This document shows positions 19,093 through 31,210 of a stretch of 64,000 bases of DNA, one piece after another. Location of the stretch: contig NC_054390.1 of NCBI RefSeq assembly GCF_001625195.1, positions 4,054,027-4,118,026 of the forward strand, written 5' to 3'. This DNA comes from Drechmeria coniospora. Lineage: Eukaryota > Ascomycota > Sordariomycetes > Hypocreales > Ophiocordycipitaceae. The notes below the pieces were generated by a model that saw only the letters and a program-made list of their open reading frames with translations, did no database searches and was not told where the DNA came from. How positions within the stretch are numbered: the first letter of the stretch is position 1; the number at the start of each line of letters is the position of its first letter. The position numbers and the translations under genes are program-made.

Positions 19093-22000
19093 ATGATGCG
19101 ACCTTCGTCCGTTCGGCTCGTTCCCGCTGCCTTGCTCGTCGTGCACTGGCTTGCCTTGAGCGCTGCAACTCCCACCTCGTTGACGTACAAGCCCGAGGAT
19201 GGTTCGAGCGCCCAGGAGTTGGCCGAGAAATCGGTTCTGGGTAGGGCACAGCCAAGTATGCTCCTCCAGCGGGTTCCATCCTCTCCTCTCCTCTTCCCTC
19301 GCTCACCATGCTTGCGGTAGTTTGGAATCACGCCCTCTTTGCAGCTGACGGACAGACGGCAATGCAAAGGGATGGATTGTACAAGCGAGGCGGTACGGAG
19401 GAGCCGCATACGACGTCGGCGGATCCGTTGAAAGGTGCGCTGCCGCTCCCGAATAAAGCTTCCTTTCCAGATTCATGCCCCTACGGTTGTGCACTTCTGA
19501 CGACCCCATTGGCATTTTCGAAAAGTCGAATCGACAATACGCCAAGTTGGTCAAGCTTGTGCAGGACAATATACGCAAGCATGGTATCGAAGCGGCGCAG
19601 AAGTCAAGCAACTGGGCTCAAAATCGAGAAAAGTTGATCTCGTACATCGTCGACGGCATACACGATCTGTCTATATTCAACTTCGGACTGGCGCAGAAGA
19701 ATGCCCTGCAGTACGCTCAGCTTGCAGAAAACATCCAGCGGGACATACTCGCCAAAGTAAAGGCTGCTAGGGGTACGTCGCAGATGAGCGGCCAACAGCG
19801 AAAGCAAATCATCAGGGATATACGAGATTATATGGAACATCTGGAGATCGTATCCGATCCCATGCCGGATGTTGCCTTCGATAAACATGACGCTTTGACC
19901 GACAGGTTCTGGGACCAAGATCTTCCCGCACTCGAGAGCTATGTCAAGGATAAGTCGGATGAGGGCGCCCGGAACTTCGCAAAGTTGGCCAACAAGATGG
20001 CAAATGACCTCTTGGACGTGGGTATTACGGCTGAACAAGTAGTGCACAACGAAAACCAGGACCTCTTGAAGTTGGCCAACGACGTCGCCGACAAGGCAAC
20101 CGGACAAGGCTCCCACGCGCCAGGGGCGACGGACGCCATCGACCGAACGGACGGGAATTGGGCGAGGAAATTTGCCAACTTCATCCTCGACACGTTGCAA
20201 GCATTCAAGAGTACGCGTCCTCCGATGCGAGACCGTGACGTTGGCTAACAGGCGCTCGCAGAACATCCAAACTTGCCGCTCGGTTTGCCCATTGCCCACC
20301 TGAAACTGTCGCCGCCGTTTGGTTTGCCGATTTCTCATTTGAAACCCACCATGGCCGGAATTCAGGGGGACGCGGGGGCAAAAGGTAACCGTCCGCCTCC
20401 GACGTGATGTCATGAGCGAGCGTTCGCGGGCTGCCGGGCAATCGCAACGCCGTCAGAACCGTCTTGGCTAACGGGTCGCAGAGCAAGCGTCGCACCACCA
20501 AGTTGCGGACAGCAGCATGGCGGCGGCAATAAAGCCGGATTTGGTCCATGATATAGCACACTCCATCCTCAAGGCTTCCCCCTATCTCGCGCTAAGTATG
20601 TCATCGACGTGCTCGAAGCCTGCGTTTGGACAGCCGCTGATCCTCACTCGGAACGATTAGAGAATGCCGACCGCAGGGCTAACTTTGCTGGATTCTTCTT
20701 CTTCGAGGCCGTCGTAAGGTTTCTTCCGGAGAGCAGCTTGCCACGGAAACTTTTCCGCTCCAACGCTCCCTTTTGGCCCGAAAAAGGCAGCACTGTCGCA
20801 TTCCTCAAGCAACGCGATATTCGAAACGTCATCTTCGTCAACGAAGCTATGCCCGTCACCCAAACTCTGTCCGAGAGCGTAACTTCCTACGACCTAGAGC
20901 GGCTTAATATCGACTACGAGAATAGTCTCAGCGCCTGGTTCGAAAAGTCTCTCCCCAAGGAAGGCATCACGGTGCAGCATATATCCGTCGCCGACGATCA
21001 TGTTCCGCTGCGAGATGCCATTCGAATCGCTGCTTCCAATTTCTACCACGGCGGGTCCACTCTAGTGATGGGAATCGAACAGCAGGATATCGATTTCGTC
21101 ACGGAATCCATCGAGACCGTGACAAAGCATCTCGGGGGAAAAGCAGAAAGAATCAAGACGTCCGTCTTTGGAACACACGGGGAGTATACGCAAGCCATGA
21201 CGGAATTTCTGCAGTTCTTGCAGACGACAGAGTCAAAAGCCACATGGAAGGAAATCGGCGCAGATGGCCTTTGCAAAAGGACGGCGGTCGGATGTAAAAC
21301 ACACCCGTCTACCAAAGAAGTGACGAAGGACTCGAAAGATGTACCTACCAAATATCAAGAACCAGATGTCTCCAAAGAGGAAGCAGCCAAAGGGCAGACG
21401 CAAGGCGAAGCGAAAGGGTCAAAGTATAAAGCGATGAAATACAAACCTGGAAGCGTGAGCAGCCAGGTTGTTGTTGAGCACTTTGGTAATTGCGTCCTCG
21501 GCATTGCCGCCACAACGATTTACCATGACGCGCATGAAAATTTGGTAAGCTCCTCCTGCTGCACTGCCGTAAATTGGTTGAATATTCATTTCTCTCTAGC
21601 CCGCATCACGAAACGAGAAGCTCCAACGGCGAAACTTTTTCGTCGACGTCTGGCATGGTATGTCCAAGGGCAACCTCCTAGAAGTCCCAGCCTTGGTCGG
21701 TTCAGCGACTTTGAAGATAATACACAAGGAAAATGGAGCTGCCCTCGCAAAGTCCGCCGGCGACCTCGTCCAAGCAGTATGGGACATTCCCCAGTCGATC
21801 GTCGGTGCCGCCAACGACGTCGCAAATGCGAACTATTTGGATGCTTTTGCGAAGTCTTGCTTCGACCTGGTAACAAGTATAAAGGAACTTCCTGGGCTAG
21901 CTGACAAGATTACATCGGCCGAGTGGGATAATTTTGATGCATTTACGAACAGTCTTATCGACCTTGGAGTGGCCATCAGCGAGATCCCTGGCGCGTTCGA

Positions 22001-22417
22001 CAAGGCTTTGGACGACCTGAAACAAGCGCCGACGGATATTGGACACGCATTTCAGACGCTACCTGCAACGCTATCCAAGGCTGCCGGGGAATTTTTGCAC
22101 CAGTATAATGAAAATGTACGTTGACTCTCCATCTACCCATTATGCGTCAGAATGTTTGCTAATATAACGGAAACCTAGATACCAGTACGTTCGTGCCATT
22201 ACTTGTCGAAGCGCGTCCGATGATCGGTTATATGCTAACACGTCTCCGATAGCCCGGTACAGATGGGAGAAAGATTGTGGACTCCTTATTCGCTAGCATT
22301 CCCGTTGATAGGCTTGGTCTACGTCTTCCTGGACAAAGGATTGGAGACACTGTGGAAAACGCTTGCCCCCTGCTGCTGAACGCCTATCTCCAGTATGTTG
22401 ATACTGGAAAGGTGTAG
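19093..22417 (+). CDS. Secreted modular toxin-family protein, copy C
   Basis: Start ATG 19093 opens a signal peptide (VRLVPAALLVVHWLALSAA). Exons inferred: 19093-19240, 19321 to about 19436, about 19465-20210, 20262-20384, 20482-20595, 20661-21544, 21600-22115, micro-exon 22179-22184, 22253-22417. The junction between the second and third exons is unsure because the simple donor does not give the right phase. The N-terminal half is helical and unrelated to the ADP-ribosyltransferase of copy B. The exon at 20661 has a segment (FLKQRDIRNVIFVNE, then GITVQHISVADDHVPL, then STLVMG) resembling dual-specificity phosphatase folds but without the C-x5-R loop. The end is the shared module: NCVLGIA, KGNLLEVP.LVGSA, helical repeats, micro-exon, DGRKIVDS, GQRIGDTVENACP. 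It stops earlier than A and B and lacks their last exon. Confidence 0.7.
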
Positions 22418-22424
22418 CAAAGCC

Positions 22425-22713
22425 AGACGAATTTTACCGAGCTGTAGTTTGCATGAAACAACCGTTGTATGAAAATACAGCCCTATTTTCTATCACGACT
22501 TCAACTATGGCCCCCGGCATGGTATTTTCATTGAAGACGGCTTGCGATGCACACGCCCAGCACAAACTCTCTGCATTGTTAATATATTGCAATGTAAACA
22601 AATACATTCAATTCAGGATACTACAACAACACCATCAAACCATATGGTAGAAATATGCCATTCTCATTGCTAAATAGAGATATCCGATACCCTCCTATGC
22701 CAGTGTAGTCATG
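22425..22713 (+). repeat. 3' flank of toxin C, duplicated at 17440-17770
   Basis: It begins just past the stop codon of copy C and matches the orphan segment at 17440-17770 in the same orientation, roughly three bases in four by eye. Confidence 0.7.
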
Positions 22714-23038
22714 CTAGCCACCATAGATGACATCTCGCCTGCGTATACACATACTAAGACTAATGCACAATAGCACTGTTCGTTACATCTTGGATGGAGG
22801 CATGAGCCTCGTAGCCGTAAAACGCGAGGTGCTGCATTCTTTAATATACGGGCACCCCTCGTCTCTGCGGGCATCGCACCATAAAGCTGAGCCGTGACGG
22901 AGAGACCCGGCCGGCTAGTTCATGCGATGAGCTCAGATCGAGTAGGTGCACGAACGAACCTGTCCAGCGCACAAACGCACAACCTGCGGCCCGACTCAAC
23001 TCTGTTCGGCGCATGCAGTCAGCTCTTTCGTCGCCCAA
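22714..23038. other. Boundary spacer between accessory block and core genes
   Basis: No gene is seen. The base composition becomes GC-richer to the right. Confidence 0.5.
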
Positions 23039-26000
23039 TCAAACCATCCTCGTTTGGAGCTCCTTCGTCTCCTCTCGCAGTCCCTTCAGCTGCTTTTCGT
23101 AGTCCTTGTTGACCCATTCCCAGTACGACGTCCACGTCCCGGCAACACCAGTCACGGCCTTCATCTTGTCGCCCAGCAGTACCGTCACGCGCAGCACACT
23201 CTTGTTGGCCTCTTCCTGCTTCTCGACGTCCTGCTTGACTGCGTTCTCCTTCAACTTGACCGACAGGACGCTGCGGTACGACTCGGCGATCGAGTCCAGT
23301 CGGCGCGCCGTCTCGTCGGGGTCGATGGCGATGAGCTTGGTGACCATGAGATTGCAAAGCTGCCTGATGTCGTTGTCGTCCTTCAACCCATCCACAACTC
23401 GATCGTAAAAGTCAATGTTGTTCATGCGGGTGTAGGAAGTCTCCATGAGGGCGTAAAGCGTCTCATACGCACTCTGTTCAACGTCAGCACGGCGCACCTC
23501 CACCGCACCCAGGGCAAGAGCCGGCGCACCTTTCGGACCTCGAGCCCGTCGTCCACCATGTGTTTGAATGGACCCATCATTACTTCCTTGATCAGTTCTG
23601 GTTTGACCACCGATTCGCTCAGGACAAACGGCACGAGCTCGCCGAGATGAGGCAGGATCAGATCCGGCTTGTTGTGCGCTGCCGAGTTCAGCGTAGACAT
23701 GGCGAGCCGGCGAATCTCCATGTCGGCGTCCTGCAGCATCACCAACAGCATGCTGATGAGCGTGTTCTTCAGCATGCCGTCGAACGCATCGTCGCTCTCG
23801 GGAAGCGTGTATCGCACCGCCTGGACGGCCATGCCGCGGATCCCGGCCGACCCATCCTTCAGAAGAGTCTACCCCAAGGTCAGCAGCAAAGTCCTCGCCT
23901 TCGTGAGCTCTCGGCTCGGCTCACCTCGAGTTTGGGCATGAACATGGTCGGATCCAGAATCACCAACCGTCCAGCGCACTCAGCACACACCACCTGGTTG
24001 TCGGCGTTCTCGGAAGCGACGAGGAGCTGGTCCCAAATGGCGACAGCATAGTCGCCCAATTCCGTCGAATGGACCGAGATGGACTGCAGGATCTCCTTGA
24101 TCGACTGGATGAGCAAATACTGCGTGTTCCCTCCCGCTTGCATCTTCTTCAAGATCACGGGCAGGAACTGCGTCACGTTGCCGGACCCAGCTCGGCCGAG
24201 GGCAATCGCCGCCGTCAGGGAAACCTTGTCCGGCTCCGAGTGAAATTGCTCGAGGAACAGGTCCGGCTTGAGCGGCGACTTGGGTCCCAGTCGCATGCCG
24301 GCCTCTCCCAGAACGGCGAGCGCAAGACTCACGCGTGCTTCGTCTCCCGATCCAGCGCTCGTCTTGAGTTCCGAAACAAAGCTATCGAGCGGGACACCGG
24401 TCGAGTCGCCACCCGTGACCAACAGAGTACCGATTACCTTGCCGACGACGGAAGGATCCCCAGACACACTAACATCCGTGAGAAGGCCGTTCATCAGCTT
24501 TTTGGTGGCGGTGCCGCTCTGGCCGACGTTGCTTATCAGCTCCAAGAGCTGGTCGAGCACTATGCTCGCAAAGTGCGACCGCAGCAGCTGACAGATGGCC
24601 GCCGTCATATCGTCATCAAACTCCATGTCAGGGTACGTCTGCACCATGTCGGCGAGGATCAAGAGAGCGGGTCCGAGCAGGTGCGTGTCGCTGTCGAGAA
24701 TGGCGGGCAGCAAAGCGGATACAATCACTCGAATCGTCGCTGTTTCGAGCTGGCCTCTCGCTGCGGCGCACAGAACGAGGTGCTTGAGGGCCGTGACGCT
24801 GGAGCCGCGCAGCGCTCGGTTGGCCTTGCGGAGCTGATCACAGAGCTCCGAGGCCACGCCCTGCACCCAGCCCTTGTCTAGCTGGCCCGGCACCGTGGCG
24901 AACAAGGCCACGTTATCGATGGCGCGCACGGCTGCGAGCCGAGTCGTTTCATTCTTGAGCCGGTCCTGCACGACGCCGAGGGCAAGTTTGCGCTTGTCGG
25001 GCGAAAGCAACGCGGTGCCCTCGGTCGAGAAGGTCCGGGACACGAGAACGCCGAGGGCGTGGATGGAACGCTGGCGAACCTCTGCGTCAGCATCGATTGC
25101 CGAGCCTCGGTCCAACACGACGTCGAAGAGCTGGTCGAGCTCCGCCTTGTACTTGACGCCCGCGTTTCGGGACCGCGGAGGCGTTATCGTCTTCACGAGC
25201 TCTTCGGCGGTACGGATCGCGTCGCTCGAAACTTTATAGAACGGGTCGTGCACGGCGGCCGTGACTGCGCTGACAATCTTGGAAAGGTAGGGCTGAAGGT
25301 GAGTAGAGGAATGGGTCTTGCAGATGTCGCTGATGAGCCTCAGCGCCGCTATGCGTACAGTGCTCGGTGTCGCCGGCGCAGAACCTCGAGCGGAACCGAG
25401 CGAGGGTGAGGCGGAGGTGGAGGTGGATGGCTTGATCTCTGCCGTCACGAGGCCGATGATGTCGGCAAAGTAGTCGGAAAGACCGCCGCGTTGGACCGAA
25501 ACCAGGTCGTCAAACAGATTGATGATGGACTGTCTCGTGGGGACCGATTTGGCCTTGAGCTTCTTTGCAGCGGCCTTGACAATGCTCGGGATGAGGCGCA
25601 AGAGGTCGGCTCGCGGGCCGGCGGCAGGTACCTTCTCCAGAACCGGAGACATGAGACCGGGAGCAGTCATGAATCTCGACACGCTGGCACCGCCACCGCT
25701 GCTCTGGCGTCTCCTCTTACGGATGAGCGGCATCTGTCCGACGGACTCGGGCTCCCACTCATCCAGGGAGAGGTCGGTTAGGTGAAGGCCCTCGCCGGTT
25801 TTGCGGATGAGGAGCGAGAGTGCCGAGATGACCTCAAGCCTGACGTTCTCTTCCCTCTCGTCTATTCGTTTTATCAGAGCCGGCGCCGCTTGGCTATAGA
25901 GTACTCCATTTTCCAACAAGTCGCCGCTGCCGCGTGTCGAGATGAGGGTGTACAGAGTCTTGACGGCACATCGGCGGACCTTCCAGCTGGCATCATCGTC

Positions 26001-27271
26001 ATCATCGGCGAATCCATCATCCTCGTCGAAATCGTCCTCTTCATTTTCGTCCTCGGCCGCGCCCTCGTCGTCGACGTCCATGTCTTCGTCGTCGTCGACG
26101 GCGTAGTTGGGGTCATATTTCATATACAAAAGTGAGCAGGCGATGATCTCGTCCGTGAACTGTCGCATTTCTTGGGGACACGATGCCAGGAAGGCCTCGA
26201 GGGTGACCAGAGCGGCCTCGCGAACCTCGTTAAAATCCCGGGCCAGGTCTTCGCCATCGTTGAGAATTTTCATGTGCTGTTCCAGCTCATCCTTCGACAC
26301 GGCCTGCAACACAAACGGGGCCGTCTTGGACAAGTGCGGTCCGAATCTTGACGGGACAGATCGGGCGACGCTGCCGAGGATGGCAATGTACAACCGACGA
26401 GTGACGGGGTTCGTGGCGTCTCTCGAGAGCCCCGACGTCAGGCGTGCTATCACCTCGTCGAGCTGTTCGTCCGTGGCATAAACGACAAGCATGGAGATGG
26501 CCGTGACGGCCTGCTTCTTGACCACAGAGGTTCCTTGGACGCTCTCGAGCAACTGCATGACCACCTGCAGAATCGCCTCGACCTCGACGAGCTGCAGCAG
26601 GGGGCCGAAGCAGCGGACCATTTCTATCAGCATATCGACGGCATCTCCGTTTATGCTGTTCTCGTTCCTCAGCATGCCTGTGGATTTGGCCGGAATCTCG
26701 AGGCTGTGTTCGGCGTCGAGGGTGAAGGGCGCCGGACCGATGAGTCGTGGGATGAGGACTCGCTGGATGCCCTGGTAGGCCTCCTTGACTTCGGCGGTGA
26801 TCGGCAGGCCAGGGACGGGCCGGGGCATGGCGGTGATTATGGATCGTAGTGCCAGAGGAGTCACCGTGTTGTCGACCGAGTTCTGCAGCTTCATCAACGA
26901 TAGCTTGTCGATCATCGTCGGCAGGACGGAAACCGGGACCTTGGCCACAAGCGGCCCCAGGCTTCCGGGAGGTCAGCTTTGCCAATGATTGAGCACAGCT
27001 CAACTCACCATTTGATGGCCAGATTCTGGACCTCACTGTTCTGATCGTCAAGTGTCTTGATGATGCTATCCATGGCCTTGGCAGCAAGATTGAAATCGTG
27101 GCGGAGGAAGTCGGACTTGGGACTGTTGAATAGCTGCAGCAAGTCGTTCAACGACATGAAGCGAAAGTCTGGATCCGCATCGCTCAGCTTGCGGATGTGG
27201 GCGATGACGGCCTGAGACGCCGTAGCGGCCGAGTTCTGCGAAGCCTGGGGGTGGGAGGCGTGGGAAGCCAT
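23039..27271 (-). CDS. CAND1/TIP120-like cullin regulator
   Basis: CAND1 binds cullin-RING scaffolds that lack NEDD8 and exchanges their substrate receptors. Exons on the minus strand: 27271-27009, 26961-23925, 23868-23530, 23473-23039, giving about 1357 residues, close to the usual size for fungal CAND1. The whole protein is HEAT-repeat-like. Landmarks are DPDFRFMSLNDLL near the N-terminus, an acidic loop in the first third (DDDEDMDVDDEG), SWKVRRCAVKTLYTLIS, and the C-terminal TIP120 domain with MGPFKHMVDDGLEVRK, DFYDRVVDGLKDD and KLKENAVKQDVEKQEE. All splice phases agree with the family sequence across the junctions. The many open frames on the plus strand here are shadows of this gene. Confidence 0.92.
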
Positions 27272-28250
27272 GCTGGGTGAGGGAGAGTCGTGCGGCGGGA
27301 CAGGGACGGTTTGATCGAAGCAATCGCTTCCTATTCACGCTCCCGCGACGCAGGGGAACAGCACCAGCCGTAGCGCCGCTTCTCAGCCTCGGTATGTTCA
27401 GAAGGTATATGCCGTGAAGGTAGCATAAAGGCTGGGCAAACGAGGTCGTCGATGGGAGCGAGGATGGTCTTGGAGACGAGCTGGGTGTGGGGTGTGTTGA
27501 ATGATGCAAGTGTAGGATGCTCGGCGAGCATTTGAGCGGGGGTAGGCAGGCCGCTAGGCACTACGGCGTAAGTACTTGTAGTGGGTGGCAGGCAATTCCA
27601 CAGTTACTTGCTACATTAGTACTAAAGTAGTTGCAAATGCAGTGCCTCCAGTTAGGCACATACGTACTTTGAATTATTATTATAAGTACAGCATGTACTT
27701 GAGTAAGGTCGTTGATAGTAATACGCCATATTAATATATGCTAACTGGTTTAGTGTAGGTATTAATGCTTACTACCTGGTAGCAGTATTACCTGCTGGCA
27801 CTCGTTCGTGTTCGCTCTGAACTTGCGTTGCCAATGCTGGCATGTTCATCCATGGTGTTGGCTTTCAAGATATGTATACACACGAAAGTGATGAGCAACT
27901 ACAGATACAATTTGATTCATCTTGAAATATCCTGGCAAGTATAGGCTTCAAAAATAAAAAAGCCACGAGTGTGACTTGCACGTATCCGCACTTTAGATGA
28001 CGTAGGCGCACGATTATTAAATTATTCGCCATAACCATCCGAGCTTGGTCTGATTGTTCGTACATTTCGAATCCACAGCTTCGTCCCGGACTATTCGGTG
28101 AGCTGATGACTAGCTCTCGCGACGACAGCCTGTAGGGTATCATCAGACAGTGTGCCCTTGTCAGGGCACGATTTCATCCACTAGGGGGTGATGTTCCTAT
28201 TTCCGTGGCGATGGAAGGACTTGTTGGCTCGGCCGTCGAATTTCACATCC
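27272..28250. other. Intergenic between CAND1 and FTase alpha
   Basis: It holds the upstream region of CAND1 and the 3' side of the prenyltransferase gene. From 27550 to 27900 it is AT-richer with GTAC words. No gene is supported. Confidence 0.5.
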
Positions 28251-29899
28251 TCACGTCGCCCGTTCAAGTTCTGACGCTCTGTGCTTCCAGTACCCCTCGC
28301 GCACAGGATCCCACTTCTCCCATAGTCTTTGGAGACATAGCTTCGCTTTTGTCGTCTCTTTCTTTTCGCTGTAGACTTCCGAAAGCAAGTCCAGTGCGTG
28401 CGAACTCTGGACCTTTTCGTCCTCCTCGCCAAGGCCAGAGACAAACTGGTCTGCAAAATCGCTCACAGTCGTCGCACTGCGACCCCCCTTGGCTAGCACG
28501 CCGCGGAGATAGTTCCAGCCAGACTGGTTCTGCGGTGCGCTCGTGATCTTCTCCTTGGCGTAGGATACCTCGCGGTCGATGATGGAGTCGGGCACCTTGG
28601 GGTCGTGAGCGGTCGAAGGCAAGCCCTTGGTCGATACCTTTGGGTCGGAGAAGACGACGAAGAAGCGATGTGCCCACGCAGAGTTGTTGCGAACGTCGTC
28701 CTCGATCATGTTTTGTGTGCATCCGAGCTCATTCGGGGTCCAGAGCCCAAGCTTCTCCACCAAGTACTGGCGATAGGACCACACGTGATAGTTTTTGGTA
28801 TCCTCGACGAGCATCGTTGAGATGAAATCGCCCTCCGACTTGCCCAGCTTCTTGACGACCTCTGCGTCGGACGCGATGCGTGGGTAGTGGTAGTCCATCA
28901 GCAGTTGGCGATGGTGCCAGATTTGATAGTTTTTCAGATTTTCTAGAGCGACCTCGTTGAGCCACTGGATCTCGTCAACAACCGGCAGCTGAAGAGTCTT
29001 GACGATTTGGAATCGGTACAGCCAGACGGTGTAGTGGGCCGGGTTCATGGCGATGACAAGCTCGGTCAGCCGCAGACAGCGAGGGGAACATTCTTCGGCG
29101 GCCATGACGGCTCGGAGGTAGGACACGGCTGGCACGGCGTCAGCGGACAGAAACACCGTCAGGTCAAACGGCTAGCTTGCTACCTTCGGCGTAGTCATCG
29201 GGATAGGCGATCCTGGCCAAGGCATCCTCCGCCTCATTGGAAGGAATCGGGATCACATCATCCCACTCTGGATCGCTAGTGAGCGGCCCAACAATATCGC
29301 CGTAGAGCTCCCTCTTCAAAGCTGCCATCTCTTTTCTCCGCTTTTTCTCGGCCTCGAGCTCTTCCTCGGCGATCTCGGTACCGTTTCGTCGTGCAATGTC
29401 CCTCCTGGCGAGGAAGCTGCGATGGTGAATATCCAAGGCAGTCAAGCTAGCCTGCTTGAGAGTGTGCTGCTGAAAGTCTTCCGGTTTGTACGTTCCAAAG
29501 TCGCGGCCGTTCCTGTCCTTGCCCCAGCTGTAGTCTTTGCGAAGGCGCCGGGTAGGGAATGCTTCCTTGGTGACTTGCTTCCAGAACTCGCGCTCCGCTT
29601 TGCTCGACAGCGGTATCTGATGCTCGGTGACGGGTATGATGAGGCGCGAATGGGCATAAGTTTTCTTCTCCGTCGGCGTGAGGCCCGGCAGGCCAACGTC
29701 TTGGAACCTTTGTTCGACGGGGTTGGTTTGGTAGAATCGCAGACGGGATCGTTCCTCGACCGTCTCGGGTACTGGTTCGGCAGCTGCTGTATATCGCGGA
29801 ATACCCGTCAGTTCAAAAAAGGCGACGTCAATGCAGAATCGACGAACCTTGGGTTGCGGGTTTGCAAGCTTTAGCAGCCGCTTTTTGCTTCGGCGGCAT
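28251..29899 (-). CDS. Protein farnesyl/geranylgeranyl transferase type I alpha subunit (Ram2-like), with long N-terminal extension
   Basis: The alpha subunit pairs with two different beta subunits to prenylate CaaX proteins such as Ras and Rho. Exons: 29899-29848, 29786-29184, 29128-28251, about 510 residues. The C-terminal 320 residues are the prenyltransferase alpha-repeat array: EWDDVIPIP, IAYPDDYAE, NPAHYTVWLYRF, NLKNYQIWHHRQLL, TKNYHVWSYRQYLVE, NNSAWAHRFFV, NQSGWNYLRGVL. About 165-190 residues precede it, with MPPKQKAAAKA at the start and blocks such as RFYQTNPVEQRFQD, PLSSKAEREFW and KDYSWGKDRNGRDFG, in the same open frame. I do not recognise that part. It may be a true extension, a gene fusion, or a separate gene if translation starts internally at MAALKREL. 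Confidence 0.85.
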
Positions 29900-30400
29900 A
29901 TTGGATGTTGGCCGCGCTGGGGGTGTGGTGGCGGTCCAGAGAATCGGATTGAAGCTATTGTTCTTTCCAGCCCCGCCATTTCTGGCGTGACATAGTATGG
30001 AAGCACAGCCGCGTCAGCCACTAGGCAACACTTCCACAAACGAGAATGCCAACTTCATGCATGGATTACAATAATTTCGCACAAAAATCCCCCCGATATC
30101 ACGGATGACCTCAGTACTGGCACCAGGAACTGTCATCCGAGGGAGAGAACCATTTGCTTCAGGTCGAGTGCTGTTTGAGTTTACGCGTATTTTCCGTGTA
30201 GAGTGTTTCGGCACTCTAATGTCCCTCCCAGCCGTTTCGAGCACTGTTGCAGTCATGACCGAATAAATCAAAGATCGCGTACTCCGTACATGGTCAAGAA
30301 ATTCCAAACTCCTTCGCTCCTTGTAGACCGACAATTGATATGAGCATGCATGCAGAATGTCGCGCCAGCGGGTCAACCATGCCAAGTGGAACTCCTCGCA
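29900..30400. other. Intergenic between FTase alpha and Mtr2-like gene
   Basis: No gene is supported; one TACTCCGTA motif occurs near 30280. Confidence 0.5.
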
Positions 30401-30965
30401 TCATAACGCTCGGAAGTTTTGCGACAGGATGAGCCACCTCTTCAGTCCTCGCGGAGGATTCCTCGCCAGGGCATCCCAGTTGGGGACGAGGACAAAGGTC
30501 TCGTTGAACATCCTCTGCGGCGCCTCTCGTCCCTTGCCAAACTGGACCCGGCCCATGGTCGTTACCACGACGGACATGCGTCCTCCGTTCCTTTCGACTC
30601 TCGTATTGTCGTGAAGCGTCTCCGGCGCGCCGAATCCTGATGATGGGTTGACAACATGGGCGTCCAGGGACTCGACTTCGTAGCGAACGTCTCGGCCCTG
30701 TCCCTCAAGCAGCTTCAAGTATTCGGTGGCGGTGGGGACAACCTGTCCGTTGATGGAGATGTCGGCGGGAATGGAATACTTTGCGGAAGAGTTGACGTAG
30801 AAGTTGTCCAGCTTGGAGAGGTTGTTGAGTGCTTGGTAGAAATGGCTGATGAAATTCTCGGCGGCTAGACGCAGTGAGCAGGGGGGGGGTTCGGACCTTG
30901 GTCGCGTGGAAGGACAGACCTTCGCTCGAAGCTTTGACCTCGGTGTCTGCATCAGGAAGCGTCAT
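30401..30965 (-). CDS. NTF2-like mRNA export factor (Mtr2-like)
   Basis: Mtr2 (NXT1 in animals) has an NTF2 fold and pairs with Mex67 to carry mRNA through the nuclear pore. Exons: 30965-30920 and 30864-30401, giving 169 residues. The donor inside GAAG/GTCTGT was chosen because it restores phase: the apparent donor further on does not. Landmarks: AAENFISHFYQALNN at the start of the fold, SAKYSIPADISINGQ, VVVTTMGRVQFGK and MFNETFVLVPNWDAL near the end, then LKRWLILSQNFRAL. It is divergent to the MetRS gene; their starts lie about 245 bp apart, so they may share a promoter region. Confidence 0.75.
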
Positions 30966-31210
30966 GCTGAGTGAGAAGCGACTGTGACTTGTCTAGTGGT
31001 TATGTGAATGTTTGTCCAGCCCTGCCCAGCCATTCCTTTTCTTTGGAGAAAATGACGAAGCTCATGCACAGTTATCGGATGGTGCAGATCGCACGGTGCT
31101 GCGGCCAATTTGGCCATGGAGCTACCTTGACTATTGGCCAATTAATTAGCCAATTCCAGAGCTCGGAAGGCCTGGCCTTCGAATCAAGCTTCGACAAGCA
31201 GCTCCCGATC

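Noticed and set aside
20596..20660. Apparent frameshift in toxin copy C
   Set aside because: A GTATGT..TTAG intron of 65 nt restores the frame exactly, so no mutation is needed.
24069..24881. Long plus-strand frames over CAND1 (also 25059-26849)
   Set aside because: They are antisense shadows of a well-conserved GC-rich gene.
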